In this document: positions 42,897 through 51,581 of the stretch, one piece after another | How positions within the stretch are numbered: the first letter of the stretch is position 1 | How the letters are laid out: each line of letters opens with the position of its first letter | NCBI RefSeq assembly: GCF_022664395.1 | Contig: NZ_JAKRET010000002.1 | Coordinates: forward strand, 62,001-126,000 | Direction of reading: 5' to 3' | DNA: 64,000 nucleotides | Source: Sphingomonas lacusdianchii | GTDB lineage: Bacteria > Pseudomonadota > Alphaproteobacteria > Sphingomonadales > Sphingomonadaceae | Notes under the pieces: generated by a model | What the model was told of the DNA's origin: nothing | What the model saw: only the letters and a program-made list of their open reading frames with translations | Databases searched by the model: none | Made by a program: the position numbers and the translations under genes

Positions 42897-43877
42897 ATGC
42901 AGAAGGCGGAGAAGATCGGGCTTGGCGTTGCGGTTGCGGGACATGCCGTCCTGTTCGGCCTGCTGTCGGTCGGCTTCCTCGCCACGCCGAACCCGGTGAA
43001 GTTGAAGAACGAGCCGATGGACGTCAGCTTCGCCGAAGACGTCGCCGCCGAACAGTCGTCGCCGCAGCAAACCGAGGCTCCTGCCGTAAGTCAGGCACCC
43101 GACACCGGCGCGCCGGAAGATGCCGCACCGCCCGAGGCGGTCGAGGAGCCGATCCCGGAACCGGCACCCGCGCCGCCCGCACCGGCGCCGCGTCCGCAAC
43201 CGGCCCCGCGGCCGGAACCCAAGCCCGCGCCGAAGCCGGTCCCGGCACCCAGGCCCGTGCCCAAGCCGGTTCCCAAACCCGCGCCGAAGCCCGCCCCTGC
43301 GCCCAAGCCCGAACCTAAGCCTGCTCCGGTCAAGCAACAGGCCCGTCCGGCGCCGGCACCGGCGCGACCTGCGCCCGCTGCGAAGGCGCCGGCCAAACCG
43401 GCTCCAGCCAAGCCCGCCGTGACCAAGGGGCAGGGGACCAACGCACAGGCAACGGCACCCCGTCCGCGTGGTGGGCGTCTGGGTGACAATTTCCTGAAGG
43501 GCATCGCCGATACCCCCAAGCCGGGCAAGGCCGAGGCTCCGCGCGGCACGGCGGTCACTGCCCAGTCGGTGGCCGGGCTGGCCAGCGCGATCCAGCGGCA
43601 GGTTCAGCCCTGCGCGAACAAAATCCCGAACCCCGGGCCCGGCGCCAACCAGATCCGGTCGAAGATCCGCCTGCAGATGCGTGCCGACGGTACGCTCGCC
43701 GCGCGCCCGCAATTGCGGGGGCAGACCGGTGTCGATGGCGAGAACGAACGCTATGCGCAGCGCGTGTCCGAACTGGCCATCGCCGCACTGATTCAGTGCG
43801 CGCCCTATGAACTTCCGGCGGAACTGTACGAAGGCGGCTGGAAGGATATCATCATCAACTACAAACTGCCCGGCTGA
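42897..43877 (+). CDS. tolA: Tol-Pal system protein TolA
   Basis: A 326-residue inner-membrane protein that spans the periplasm to contact TolB/Pal. An N-terminal anchor (KIGLGVAVAGHAVLFGLLSVGFLA) is followed by an acidic stretch, then about 100 residues rich in Pro, Ala and Lys (roughly 80-185, with recurring PAPKP/PVPKP units), and a C-terminal TolA/TonB-like domain (GLASAIQRQVQPCANKIPNPGPGAN, then KIRLQMRADGTLAARPQLRG). The Pro/Ala/Lys spacer replaces the alpha-helical domain II of E. coli TolA. The C-terminal domain has two cysteines as in relatives. tolB follows after 13 bases. Confidence 0.92.
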   Translation: MQKAEKIGLGVAVAGHAVLFGLLSVGFLATPNPVKLKNEPMDVSFAEDVAAEQSSPQQTEAPAVSQAPDTGAPEDAAPPEAVEEPIPEPAPAPPAPAPRPQPAPRPEPKPAPKPVPAPRPVPKPVPKPAPKPAPAPKPEPKPAPVKQQARPAPAPARPAPAAKAPAKPAPAKPAVTKGQGTNAQATAPRPRGGRLGDNFLKGIADTPKPGKAEAPRGTAVTAQSVAGLASAIQRQVQPCANKIPNPGPGANQIRSKIRLQMRADGTLAARPQLRGQTGVDGENERYAQRVSELAIAALIQCAPYELPAELYEGGWKDIIINYKLPG

Positions 43878-43890
43878 CCGGAGGGGATTT

Positions 43891-45213
43891 ATGCGGAAAC
43901 TGACCCTTGCTCTTGGCGCGGCGCTCGCAAGCGTGCTGGCCGCGCCCGCCGCGTTCGCGCAGGTCGAGGTAGATATCGAGGGCGGCATCTCCGAACCGCT
44001 GCCGATCGCGGTGCCGGTGATGCCGACCCCGCAGGTCGCCTCGACCCCGGCCGGATCGACCGACGCGCTCGGGCGGCAACTCGCGGAGATCGTCGCGGGC
44101 GATCTACGCAATTCGGGGCTGTTCAAGCCCGCCGGTCCATCAGGTTTGCCGGCGGTCGCCATGGCGCAGGTCCAGTCGCCCGATTATGCGGTGTGGAGCG
44201 GCGCGCAGGCGCTGGTGCAGGGCTATGTCCGCGCCGAGGCGAACGGCACGCTGACCATCGGCTGCTACCTGTACGACACGTTCGGCCGTACCGAACTGAC
44301 GCGTCAGGGGTTCAACGTGCCGCCCGCCGAATGGCGCCGTGCCGCGCATAAATGCGCCGATGCGGTCTATACCCGGCTGTCGGGCGAGGGGCCGTATTTC
44401 GACAGCCGTATCGTCTATGTCAGCGAGACCGGGCCGAAGGGCAAGCGGATCAAGCGGCTGGCGATCATGGATCAGGACGGGGCCAACCACCGCTTCCTGA
44501 CCAACGGCCAGTCGATCGTGCTGACGCCGCGCTTCGCGCCGAACCAGCAGTCGATCGTCTATATGAGCTATGTCAACGAACGGCCGGCGATCTACATCCT
44601 CGATCTTGGTACCGGGCGGCAGCGGTTGCTGGTGCAGAATGCGTCGCTGACCTTCGCGCCGCGCTTTTCGCCGGATGGCCGCTATGTGCTGTTCTCGATG
44701 GCACAGGCTGGCAACACCGATATCTACCGCGTGCCGGCAGGGGGCGGCAGCCCGCAGCGGCTGACCAACGCGCCCGGCATCGATACCGGCGGGAGCTATT
44801 CGCCGGACGGGTCGAAGATCGTGTTCGAAAGCGACCGCTCGGGCACGCAGCAGCTTTATGTCATGAACGCCGACGGTTCGAACCAGCAGCGGATCAGCTT
44901 CGGCGGCGGGCGCTATGCGACGCCGGTATGGAGCCCGCGCGGCGACCTGATCGCCTTCACCCGGCAGGGCGGGGGATCGTTCCGCATCGGCATCATGTCG
45001 CCCTCGGGCGGCGGCGAGAAGTTGTTGAGTGATGCCTGGGGCGACGAGGGGCCGAGCTGGTCGCCTAACGGCCGCGTGCTGACCTTCTTCCGAAGTGCGC
45101 AGGGGTCGGGCAAGACGCAGATCTGGTCAGTCGACCTGACCGGATCGAATATCCGCCGCATTCCGACCGCGCTCGACGGGTCGGACCCGAGCTGGGGCCC
45201 GATCCGGCCCTGA
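43891..45213 (+). CDS. tolB: Tol-Pal system periplasmic protein TolB
   Basis: A 440-residue exported protein; the signal peptide MRKLTLALGAALASVLAAPAAFA is cut near residue 23. The N-terminal domain (QVEVDIEGGISEPLPIAVPV) is followed by a six-bladed propeller of WD40-like TolB repeats (PRFAPNQQSIVYMSYVNERP, APRFSPDGRYVLFSMAQAG, GGSYSPDGSKIVFESDRSG, TPVWSPRGDLIAFTRQGGG, PSWSPNGRVLTFFRSAQGS). The ATG at 43891 has GGAGGGG upstream; the open frame before it lies in tolA. It binds Pal and TolA across the periplasm. Confidence 0.97.
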   Translation: MRKLTLALGAALASVLAAPAAFAQVEVDIEGGISEPLPIAVPVMPTPQVASTPAGSTDALGRQLAEIVAGDLRNSGLFKPAGPSGLPAVAMAQVQSPDYAVWSGAQALVQGYVRAEANGTLTIGCYLYDTFGRTELTRQGFNVPPAEWRRAAHKCADAVYTRLSGEGPYFDSRIVYVSETGPKGKRIKRLAIMDQDGANHRFLTNGQSIVLTPRFAPNQQSIVYMSYVNERPAIYILDLGTGRQRLLVQNASLTFAPRFSPDGRYVLFSMAQAGNTDIYRVPAGGGSPQRLTNAPGIDTGGSYSPDGSKIVFESDRSGTQQLYVMNADGSNQQRISFGGGRYATPVWSPRGDLIAFTRQGGGSFRIGIMSPSGGGEKLLSDAWGDEGPSWSPNGRVLTFFRSAQGSGKTQIWSVDLTGSNIRRIPTALDGSDPSWGPIRP

Positions 45214-45285
45214 CGGTTTCACCAACGGGGGCAAATCCGTTACAGGGGCATTGTAGCGGGTGCGACACGACCAAGGGAGGTTTTG

Positions 45286-45813
45286 ATGACCAAGTTTTCG
45301 ACCACGCTGATCGTCGGCGCGGCATTGCTGGCGACCGCCGGCTGCGCCAAGAAGCGCCCCGAGGTGTTGCCGCCGGCACCGGGCCAGACGGTCGATCCGA
45401 ACGCCGGCACCGGCGGGACCGGGACGGGCACCGGCACCACCGGCGTCGTGCCGGGGTCGCGCGCCGATTTCCAGCAGTCGGTGGCCAGCGACACGATCAA
45501 TTTCGGCCTCGACCAATATGATATCGACGCCTCGGCCCGCGCGGTGCTCGACAGCCAGGCACAATGGCTGGCGCGATACCCCAATGTCCGCGTGACGATC
45601 GAGGGGCATTGCGACGAGCGCGGCACCCGCGAATATAACCTCGCGCTGGGCGACCGCCGCGCCAATGCGGCGGCCAGCTATCTCGCGACGCGTGGCATTT
45701 CGCCGTCGCGGATCACCACGATCAGCTATGGCAAGGAACGTCCGCTGGCGCTCGGCTCCGACGAAGGCGCTTGGGCGCAGAACCGGCGCGCGGTGACGGT
45801 GGTGCTGCAATAG
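45286..45813 (+). CDS. pal: Peptidoglycan-associated lipoprotein Pal
   Basis: A 175-residue lipoprotein that anchors the outer membrane to peptidoglycan. The signal ends at lipobox ATAGC (Cys20). A Gly/Thr-rich linker is followed by the OmpA-like domain with the peptidoglycan-binding VTIEGHCDERGTREYNLALG and RRANAAASYLATRG motifs. The ATG at 45286 has AAGGGAGG 5 bases upstream. It is the last gene of the tol operon. ybgF/cpoB, tilS and ftsH, which follow pal in many alphaproteobacteria, are absent here. Confidence 0.97.
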   Translation: MTKFSTTLIVGAALLATAGCAKKRPEVLPPAPGQTVDPNAGTGGTGTGTGTTGVVPGSRADFQQSVASDTINFGLDQYDIDASARAVLDSQAQWLARYPNVRVTIEGHCDERGTREYNLALGDRRANAAASYLATRGISPSRITTISYGKERPLALGSDEGAWAQNRRAVTVVLQ

Positions 45814-45820
45814 GCCGGAC

Positions 45821-45846
45821 GGGCGGCGGTGACGGCACCGCCGCCC
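45821..45846. terminator. Hairpin between converging pal and Lrp-type genes
   Basis: The perfect 11-base stem GGGCGGCGGTG / CACCGCCGCCC has a 4-base loop ACGG, beginning 8 bases past the pal stop and ending 1 base before the stop of the converging gene. There is no T-run on either side, so termination may be Rho-assisted. Confidence 0.55.
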
Positions 45847-45847
45847 C

Positions 45848-46309
45848 TCAGTCGAACGGCCGGGCCGCCGACCATTTGCGCCGCTTCTTGACGAAGCGCG
45901 TCTCGTAGCGGCGAATGACCGGATCGTCGGCCAGCATCGCGTCGGCGAAGCGATTATATTCTTCCATGTCCGCGACCACGACCATCAGAGTCAGGTCGAA
46001 GGTCCCGGTGACCTCCAGGATCGCCTGTACCTGCGGCGTTGCGTCCAGCCGCCGCAGCAACGCATCGATATGCGGCAATGCATGGCGATCGAGCTGGATG
46101 TCGACCAGTGCCGACAGGAAGGCGCCGACGCGATCGGACACGATCGAGACATCGGCGACGATCGTCCCGTCCTCCCGCATCCGCCGCACCCGGCGGGTGA
46201 TCGCGGACGGTGAGAGGGCGACGTCGCGCGCCAGATCCTCGGCAGTGCGCAGTGCGTCGCGTTGCAGCCAGTGCAGCAGTTCGCGATCATAGCGATCCAG
46301 ATCGCGCAT
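45848..46309 (-). CDS. Lrp/AsnC-family transcriptional regulator
   Basis: A 153-residue regulator. N-terminal winged helix-turn-helix (LDRYDRELLHWLQRDALRTAEDLARDVALSPSAITRRVRRM) and C-terminal ligand-binding RAM/AsnC domain (AFLSALVDIQLDRHALPHID, AILEVTGTFDLTLMVVVADM) are both complete. Members sense amino acids and bind as multimers. It is divergent from the S41 peptidase gene, with 111 bases between starts, and may control it, but no operator is evident. The start at 46309 is preferred; an ATG eight codons upstream is possible. Confidence 0.9.
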   Translation of the reverse strand: MRDLDRYDRELLHWLQRDALRTAEDLARDVALSPSAITRRVRRMREDGTIVADVSIVSDRVGAFLSALVDIQLDRHALPHIDALLRRLDATPQVQAILEVTGTFDLTLMVVVADMEEYNRFADAMLADDPVIRRYETRFVKKRRKWSAARPFD

Positions 46310-46420
46310 TCCCGTCCATGTCCCCTGCGGCATTGCCGGTTTTCGGCGGTGGCCGCACGATGTTTGCCGAAATCGGGCAGGGGCGCCAAGCGATAACGCC
46401 GCTCGTCACCGGGAGGGAAT

Positions 46421-47707
46421 ATGCATCGCTGGATCGTCACTCTTTCATTGTCACTGGCCATGCCGGGCATTGCCGTCGCGCAGGCGCCGGCCGACGACCC
46501 CGCCACGATCGTTGCCGCCACCCGCGCGGCGATCGCCGAACGCTATGTCCTGCCCGATACGGCTGCGAAGCTGAGCGCGGCGCTCGCCGCGCCGGAGAAG
46601 TATCGCGGCCTGTCGGGTGACGCGCTGGCAGAGCGGATCAATGCCGACCTGCACACGGTCACCACCGACAAGCATCTGGGCATCCGCTACGACCCGAAAA
46701 TGGCGGCAATGCTGGGCAACCAGCCGCTGCCCGACGATGACGCCGCCATGCCCCCGGTGATGGCGCGGATGATCGCACGGCAGAATGGCGGGGTGCGGGC
46801 GATGGAGGTGCTGCCGGGCAATGTCCGCATGATCGCCTATGACGGATTCGCATGGGGCACGCCGGAGGCCGAGGCGGCGATCATCGGCGCGATGCAGTTC
46901 CTGCGGGGTGGCGACGCGTACATCATCGATCTCCGCCGCAACGGTGGCGGGTCTCCCGGAGCAGTTGCGGCACTGGCCAGCTATTTCGTGGCTGAGGGCA
47001 CGCCGCTGATGCGCTTCGAGATGCGCGGTCGGCCGGGCGAGGCGACCACTGCGCCCCGGGCGCCGTTCAGCCTGGCGGGCAAACCGCTCTATGTCCTGAC
47101 CAGCGGCGGAACCGCGTCGGCGGCGGAGGAATTTGCGACCCATGTGTCGGCGCTGGGCTTCGGCACGCTGGTCGGCGAACGCACGGCCGGAGCGGGGTTT
47201 CGCAACGACCTGCTGCCGATCGGCAAAAGCTATGTGCTCAGCGTGTCGAGCGGCCGGGCGATCAGCGTGAAGACCGGCAGGGACTGGGAAGGGGTCGGCG
47301 TTACCCCGGCGATTGCGGTGTCATCCGATCGCGCGCTACCGACCGCACAGGCGGCCGCGATGGCCCGGATCGCAACGATGGCCACGGCCGATGACAAGCG
47401 CGAGGCGGAGCGGCTCGCCGTCTTCTACCGTGCATTGGCAACCGGGATGAAATCGGGGCGGGCGTTGGGGGATTATGCAGGAGTCTATGGCGACCGGAAA
47501 CTTATTGTCGCTGGCGATCACCTGATGTCGAGCCGGGGATCGCGGCCGGCATCCGTACTGGTTCCGGTCGGGGGGAATGTCATGGCGCCCGAAGGCGATC
47601 CGCTGTCGCGCTTCCGCTTCGTCGAACAGGGCGGGCGGATCGTCGCGTTGGAAGTGGAGCGGGTCGACGGGTCGGTCGAGCGCGCCGCGCGCAACGCCGG
47701 ACAATAA
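46421..47707 (+). CDS. Secreted S41-family (tail-specific-like) peptidase
   Basis: A 428-residue exported protease. The signal peptide (MHRWIVTLSLSLAMPGIAVAQ) is followed by an N-terminal helical domain (AAIAERYVLPDTAAKLSAAL, HTVTTDKHLGIRY) and the S41 core. The core shows DAYIIDLRRNGGGSPGAVAAL and LTSGGTASAAEEFATHV, where the serine is the likely nucleophile, and VGERTAGAGF. No PDZ domain is visible, unlike CtpA/Prc, so it resembles the IRBP-like branch. A C-terminal domain of about 100 residues (MKSGRALGDYAGVYGDRKLI...) forms a lipocalin-like or beta-barrel-like tail. It is divergent from an Lrp-type regulator. Confidence 0.85.
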   Translation: MHRWIVTLSLSLAMPGIAVAQAPADDPATIVAATRAAIAERYVLPDTAAKLSAALAAPEKYRGLSGDALAERINADLHTVTTDKHLGIRYDPKMAAMLGNQPLPDDDAAMPPVMARMIARQNGGVRAMEVLPGNVRMIAYDGFAWGTPEAEAAIIGAMQFLRGGDAYIIDLRRNGGGSPGAVAALASYFVAEGTPLMRFEMRGRPGEATTAPRAPFSLAGKPLYVLTSGGTASAAEEFATHVSALGFGTLVGERTAGAGFRNDLLPIGKSYVLSVSSGRAISVKTGRDWEGVGVTPAIAVSSDRALPTAQAAAMARIATMATADDKREAERLAVFYRALATGMKSGRALGDYAGVYGDRKLIVAGDHLMSSRGSRPASVLVPVGGNVMAPEGDPLSRFRFVEQGGRIVALEVERVDGSVERAARNAGQ

Positions 47708-47731
47708 GCGCGGTCCGCCGCTGCACAAACG

Positions 47732-47764
47732 AAAACCGCCCCGCAGATCGCTCTGCGGGGCGGT
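47732..47764 (-). terminator. Factor-independent terminator of clpA
   Basis: The stem ACCGCCCCGCAGA / TCTGCGGGGCGGT (13 bases, loop TCGC) lies 7 bases past the clpA stop. On the minus strand it is followed by TTTTCG. It also ends transcription from the converging S41 peptidase gene. Confidence 0.88.
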
Positions 47765-47771
47765 GTCGGCT

Positions 47772-50084
47772 TCAGGCTTCCGCCGTGGTCTTGCCGCGCT
47801 TGCGCGGCTTCTTCGGCGCCGCCGGGGTCATTTCGAAGGACAGGCTGTTGTCCTTCAGCTTCACATTGACCTCGCCGCCATGGACCAGCTTGCCGAACAA
47901 CAGTTCCTCGGCCAGCGGCTGCTTGATCTTGTCCTGGATCAGGCGGCCCATCGGACGCGCGCCATACAGCTTGTCATAGCCCTTTTCCGTCAGCCACGTC
48001 TTTGCCGGCTCGTCGAGACGGATATGGACGCCGCGATCGGCCAGCTGCAGTTCGAGCTGGAGAATGAACTTGTCCACCACCCGCGCGACCACTTCCGGCG
48101 GAAGATAGCCGAACGGGACGATCGCATCGAGGCGGTTGCGGAATTCGGGGGTGAAGAGCTTCTTCACCGCTTCCTCCTGCACGTCCTCGCGGTCGATCTG
48201 ACCGAAGCCGATCGATTCCTTGGCCATGTCCGACGCGCCCGCATTGGTCGTCATGATGAGGATGACGTTGCGGAAATCGACGGTCTTGCCGTGGTGGTCG
48301 GTCAGCTTGCCGTTGTCCATCACCTGCAACAGGATGTTGAACAGGTCCGGGTGCGCCTTCTCGATCTCGTCGAGCAGCAGGACGCAGTGCGGCTGCTGGT
48401 CGATCGCATCGGTCAGCAATCCGCCCTGGTCATAACCGACATAGCCCGGCGGGGCACCGATCAGCCGGCTGACCGAATGGCGCTCCATATATTCGGACAT
48501 GTCGAAGCGCTGGAGCGGAATGCCCATGATCTCCGACAACTGCCGCGCGACCTCGGTCTTGCCGACGCCGGTCGGGCCGGTGAACAGATAGTTGCCGATC
48601 GGCTTGTCGGGATCGCGCAGGCCCGCGCGCGACAGCTTGATCGCCGAGGACAGCGCCTTGATCGCGTCGTCCTGCCCGAACACCACCCGCTTCAGGTCGA
48701 GTTCGAGATTGGCGAGCACGCGCGTATCGTCGGTCGACACCGTCTTCGGCGGGATGCGTGCCATCGTCGCGATGACCTGTTCGATCTCCTTGGCGGTGAT
48801 CGTCTTCTTCCGCTTGGGCGCAGGCACCAGCATCTGCATCGCACCGACTTCGTCGATGACGTCGATCGCCTTGTCCGGCAGCTTGCGGTCGTTGATGTAG
48901 CGCGCCGACAATTCCACCGCCGACTTGATCGAATCGGGGGTGTATTTGACCTTGTGGTGTTCCTCGAACGCGCTGCGCAGGCCGGTGAGGATCTTGATCG
49001 TATCCTCGACGGTCGGTTCGTTCACGTCGATCTTCTGGAACCGGCGCAGCAGCGCGCGATCCTTTTCGAAGTGGTTGCGGAACTCCTTGTAGGTCGTCGA
49101 ACCGATGCAGCGGATCTGCCCGCCCGACAGCGCGGGCTTGAGCAGGTTCGACGCGTCCATCGCCCCGCCGCTGGTCGCCCCAGCGCCGATGACAGTGTGG
49201 ATTTCGTCGATGAACAGCACTGCGTGCGGTAGTTTTTCGAGTTCGGTCACGACCTGTTTCAGCCGCTCCTCGAAATCGCCGCGATACCGGGTACCGGCGA
49301 GCAGCGCGCCCATATCGAGCGAATAGATGACCGCGGGCAGCAGCACCTCGGGCACGTCGCCCTCGACGATCTTGCGCGCCAGCCCTTCGGCGATCGCGGT
49401 CTTGCCGACGCCCGGATCACCGACATAGAGCGGGTTGTTCTTCGAGCGGCGGCACAGGATCTGCACCGTGCGGTCGACCTCGGCCGAACGCCCGATCAAC
49501 GGATCGACCTTGCCGGTCTTCGCCTTCTCATTGAGATCGACGCAGAACTGCTTGAGAGCGCTTTCGCCCTTGCCCTTTTCGGCGGGCTTCGGCGTTTCCT
49601 TTTCCTCGGCACCCTTGGGCGTCGGGGTTTCGGTGGCGGTCGATCCGCCCTTGCCGACGCCGTGGCTGATGAAGCTGACCGCGTCGAGCCGGCTCATATC
49701 CTGCTGTTGCAGGAAATAGACGGCATAGGTTTCACGCTCGCTGAACATCGCGACCAGGACATTGGCGCCGGTCACCTCGTCACGGCCCGACGACTGGACG
49801 TGCAGGATCGCGCGCTGGACGACGCGCTGAAAGCTGCTGGTCGGCGACGGATCGGTCGCGGCGTCCAGTTTGAACGTGTCGAGTTCGGTGTCGAGATAAT
49901 GGGCGACGGTCGTCCGCAGCTCGTCGAGTTCGACGCCGCAGCCGGTCATCACCTTCGCCGCGTCCGGATCGTCGGTCAGCGCGAAGAGGAGATGTTCGAG
50001 CGTGGCATATTCATGCCGGCGCGAGGATGCGGCCTCGAGCGCCTTGTGCAGCGTGGATTCCAATGCGGATGCGAAGGATGGCAT
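47772..50084 (-). CDS. clpA: ATP-dependent Clp protease ATP-binding subunit ClpA
   Basis: A 770-residue AAA+ unfoldase that feeds substrates to ClpP. The N-domain (MPSFASALESTLHKALEAAS, ATLEHLLFALTDDPDA) is followed by a charged linker (about 145-170, Lys/Glu/Pro-rich), AAA-1 (Walker A GDPGVGKTAIAEGLARKIV) and AAA-2 (GPTGVGKTEVARQLSEIMG, MSEYMERHSVSRLIGAPPGYVG), and a C-terminal small domain. The absence of a long coiled M-domain separates it from ClpB. Length matches E. coli ClpA (758). clpS is not adjacent. A short Lys-rich tail follows. Confidence 0.96.
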   Translation of the reverse strand: MPSFASALESTLHKALEAASSRRHEYATLEHLLFALTDDPDAAKVMTGCGVELDELRTTVAHYLDTELDTFKLDAATDPSPTSSFQRVVQRAILHVQSSGRDEVTGANVLVAMFSERETYAVYFLQQQDMSRLDAVSFISHGVGKGGSTATETPTPKGAEEKETPKPAEKGKGESALKQFCVDLNEKAKTGKVDPLIGRSAEVDRTVQILCRRSKNNPLYVGDPGVGKTAIAEGLARKIVEGDVPEVLLPAVIYSLDMGALLAGTRYRGDFEERLKQVVTELEKLPHAVLFIDEIHTVIGAGATSGGAMDASNLLKPALSGGQIRCIGSTTYKEFRNHFEKDRALLRRFQKIDVNEPTVEDTIKILTGLRSAFEEHHKVKYTPDSIKSAVELSARYINDRKLPDKAIDVIDEVGAMQMLVPAPKRKKTITAKEIEQVIATMARIPPKTVSTDDTRVLANLELDLKRVVFGQDDAIKALSSAIKLSRAGLRDPDKPIGNYLFTGPTGVGKTEVARQLSEIMGIPLQRFDMSEYMERHSVSRLIGAPPGYVGYDQGGLLTDAIDQQPHCVLLLDEIEKAHPDLFNILLQVMDNGKLTDHHGKTVDFRNVILIMTTNAGASDMAKESIGFGQIDREDVQEEAVKKLFTPEFRNRLDAIVPFGYLPPEVVARVVDKFILQLELQLADRGVHIRLDEPAKTWLTEKGYDKLYGARPMGRLIQDKIKQPLAEELLFGKLVHGGEVNVKLKDNSLSFEMTPAAPKKPRKRGKTTAEA

Positions 50085-50196
50085 TCAATTCACTCCGGTC
50101 GGCCGGCGAGAACGCGCCGGCCCTGCGTCCCGGTGTCCCGGGTCTTCCACCATGTCGGTATGCCGCCGCCCGGCATCAAGCGGGGGGCGGAACATC

Positions 50197-50394
50197 TCAT
50201 GACCGGAACAGCGCATCGGCGCTGGCCCGGTGGCTGCGCGCGGCATCGATTCGCGCACGGCATCGCGCGATTTCGCCTTCCAACGCGGCGATTCGCGCGG
50301 TCAGCTCCTCTTGAGACAACGGGTCGAGATCCTCGCGCAACAGCATGGCGAGCAGGTTGCCACGAACATGGTTAACATTTTCGTCGGGTTCCAT
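50197..50394 (-). CDS. DUF1192 small protein
   Basis: A 65-residue acidic protein starting MEPDENVNHVRGNLLAMLLRED and continuing LDPLSQEELTARIAALEGEI, a short helical pair typical of the alphaproteobacterial DUF1192 family. The LSQEELTARIAAL stretch is the conserved core. Function is unknown. The start at 50394 was chosen by family length; codons upstream lack support. It is transcribed toward clpA and divergent from the quinone oxidoreductase gene, an arrangement seen in related genomes. Confidence 0.8.
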   Translation of the reverse strand: MEPDENVNHVRGNLLAMLLREDLDPLSQEELTARIAALEGEIARCRARIDAARSHRASADALFRS

Positions 50395-50458
50395 TGCATG
50401 CAGCGTTGACCCTGTGGCCGACGATGTCAATAACGCCGCCGTGCAGGGGAAATACTAT

Positions 50459-51466
50459 ATGGACGTACCAGCGGCGATGCGTGCGATCGATCCGGCCGAA
50501 CCGGGTGGACCGGAAGTGCTGACGATCGTCGAACGCCCGACTCCGCGCCCCGCCGAGGGCGAGGTGCTGATCCGGATCGCCGCCGCCGGGGTCAACCGCC
50601 CCGACGTCCTGCAACGCACCGGCGGCTATCCGCCGCCGCCCGGCGCGTCCTCGATCCCCGGTCTGGAGATTGCCGGCGAGGTCGTGGCGCTGGGGGAGGG
50701 GGTCGAGCCGCATTGGCTGGGCCAGCCGGTCTGCGCGCTGCTGGCGGGTGGCGGTTATGCCGAATATGCGACGGTCCCGGCCGGCCAGTGCCTGCCCGTG
50801 CCCGAGGCGCTGTCGATGGTCGAGGCGGCGGCGCTGCCCGAGACGCTGTTCACCGTGTGGACCAATTTGTTCGAACGCGGCTATGCGGCCGAAGGAGACA
50901 CGGTGCTGATCCATGGCGGCACTAGCGGCATCGGCACGATGGCGATCCTGCTGGGGCGCGTCTTCGGCCTCGACGTGATCGTCACGGTCGGCAGCGATGC
51001 GAAGGCGCGCGCGGCGCTCGATCTCGGCGCGGCACATGCGATCAACTACCGCACCGAGGATTTCGTCGAACGCGTCGCCGAAATCACCGGCGGCAAGGGC
51101 GTGAGCGTGGTGCTCGACATGGTCGGCGGCGACTATGTGCCCCGCAACATCAAATGTCTGGCCGAAGATGGCCGCCATGTGTCGATCGCGGTGCAGGGCG
51201 GGGCGAGCGCCACCGTGCCGATCTGGGATATCATGCGCCGCCGCCTGACGCTGACCGGGTCGACACTGCGTGCCCGCGACGCGGCGTTCAAGGAAATGGT
51301 CGCCGACGAACTGTCGCGCACCGTATGGCCGCATGTCGAGGCGGGGCGGCTGCGCCCGGTGATCGACAAGACCTTTCCGCTCGACCGCGCCGATGAGGCG
51401 CATCGCCGGATGGAGGCGGGCGACCATGTCGGCAAGATCGTGCTGACCATCGCCGACGCGGCCTGA
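50459..51466 (+). CDS. NAD(P)H-quinone oxidoreductase, zinc-independent MDR superfamily (PIG3/QOR type)
   Basis: A 335-residue soluble oxidoreductase. The GroES-like half carries IRIAAAGVNRPDVLQRTGGYPPPPGAS, typical of PIG3/QOR. The Rossmann half has the nucleotide motif VLIHGGTSGIGTMAILLGRV and a VVLDMVGGDYVPRN loop. Zinc-binding cysteines of alcohol dehydrogenases are missing. The ATG at 50459 was chosen because the conserved part starts there; the open frame before it overlaps the divergent DUF1192 region. It is 65 bases from the DUF1192 start. Physiological substrate not known. Confidence 0.92.
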   Translation: MDVPAAMRAIDPAEPGGPEVLTIVERPTPRPAEGEVLIRIAAAGVNRPDVLQRTGGYPPPPGASSIPGLEIAGEVVALGEGVEPHWLGQPVCALLAGGGYAEYATVPAGQCLPVPEALSMVEAAALPETLFTVWTNLFERGYAAEGDTVLIHGGTSGIGTMAILLGRVFGLDVIVTVGSDAKARAALDLGAAHAINYRTEDFVERVAEITGGKGVSVVLDMVGGDYVPRNIKCLAEDGRHVSIAVQGGASATVPIWDIMRRRLTLTGSTLRARDAAFKEMVADELSRTVWPHVEAGRLRPVIDKTFPLDRADEAHRRMEAGDHVGKIVLTIADAA

Positions 51467-51538
51467 AGCGCCGCAAACCGCCAAATCCCGCGACCGCTTG
51501 CCCTTTGCGGCGAGCGGTACTAAGTCCGTACCCAACGT

Positions 51539-51563
51539 GGCCGCCCGGTTTGGGCGGCCCTTT
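51539..51563 (+). terminator. Terminator-like hairpin before trcR
   Basis: GGCCGCCC / GGGCGGCC is a perfect 8-base stem with loop GGTTT, followed by CTTTCTATTT. It ends 72-97 bases past the oxidoreductase stop and 19 bases before the trcR start, so it could terminate the upstream message or act in the trcR leader. Confidence 0.65.
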
Positions 51564-51581
51564 CTATTTCGGAGACCCGTC

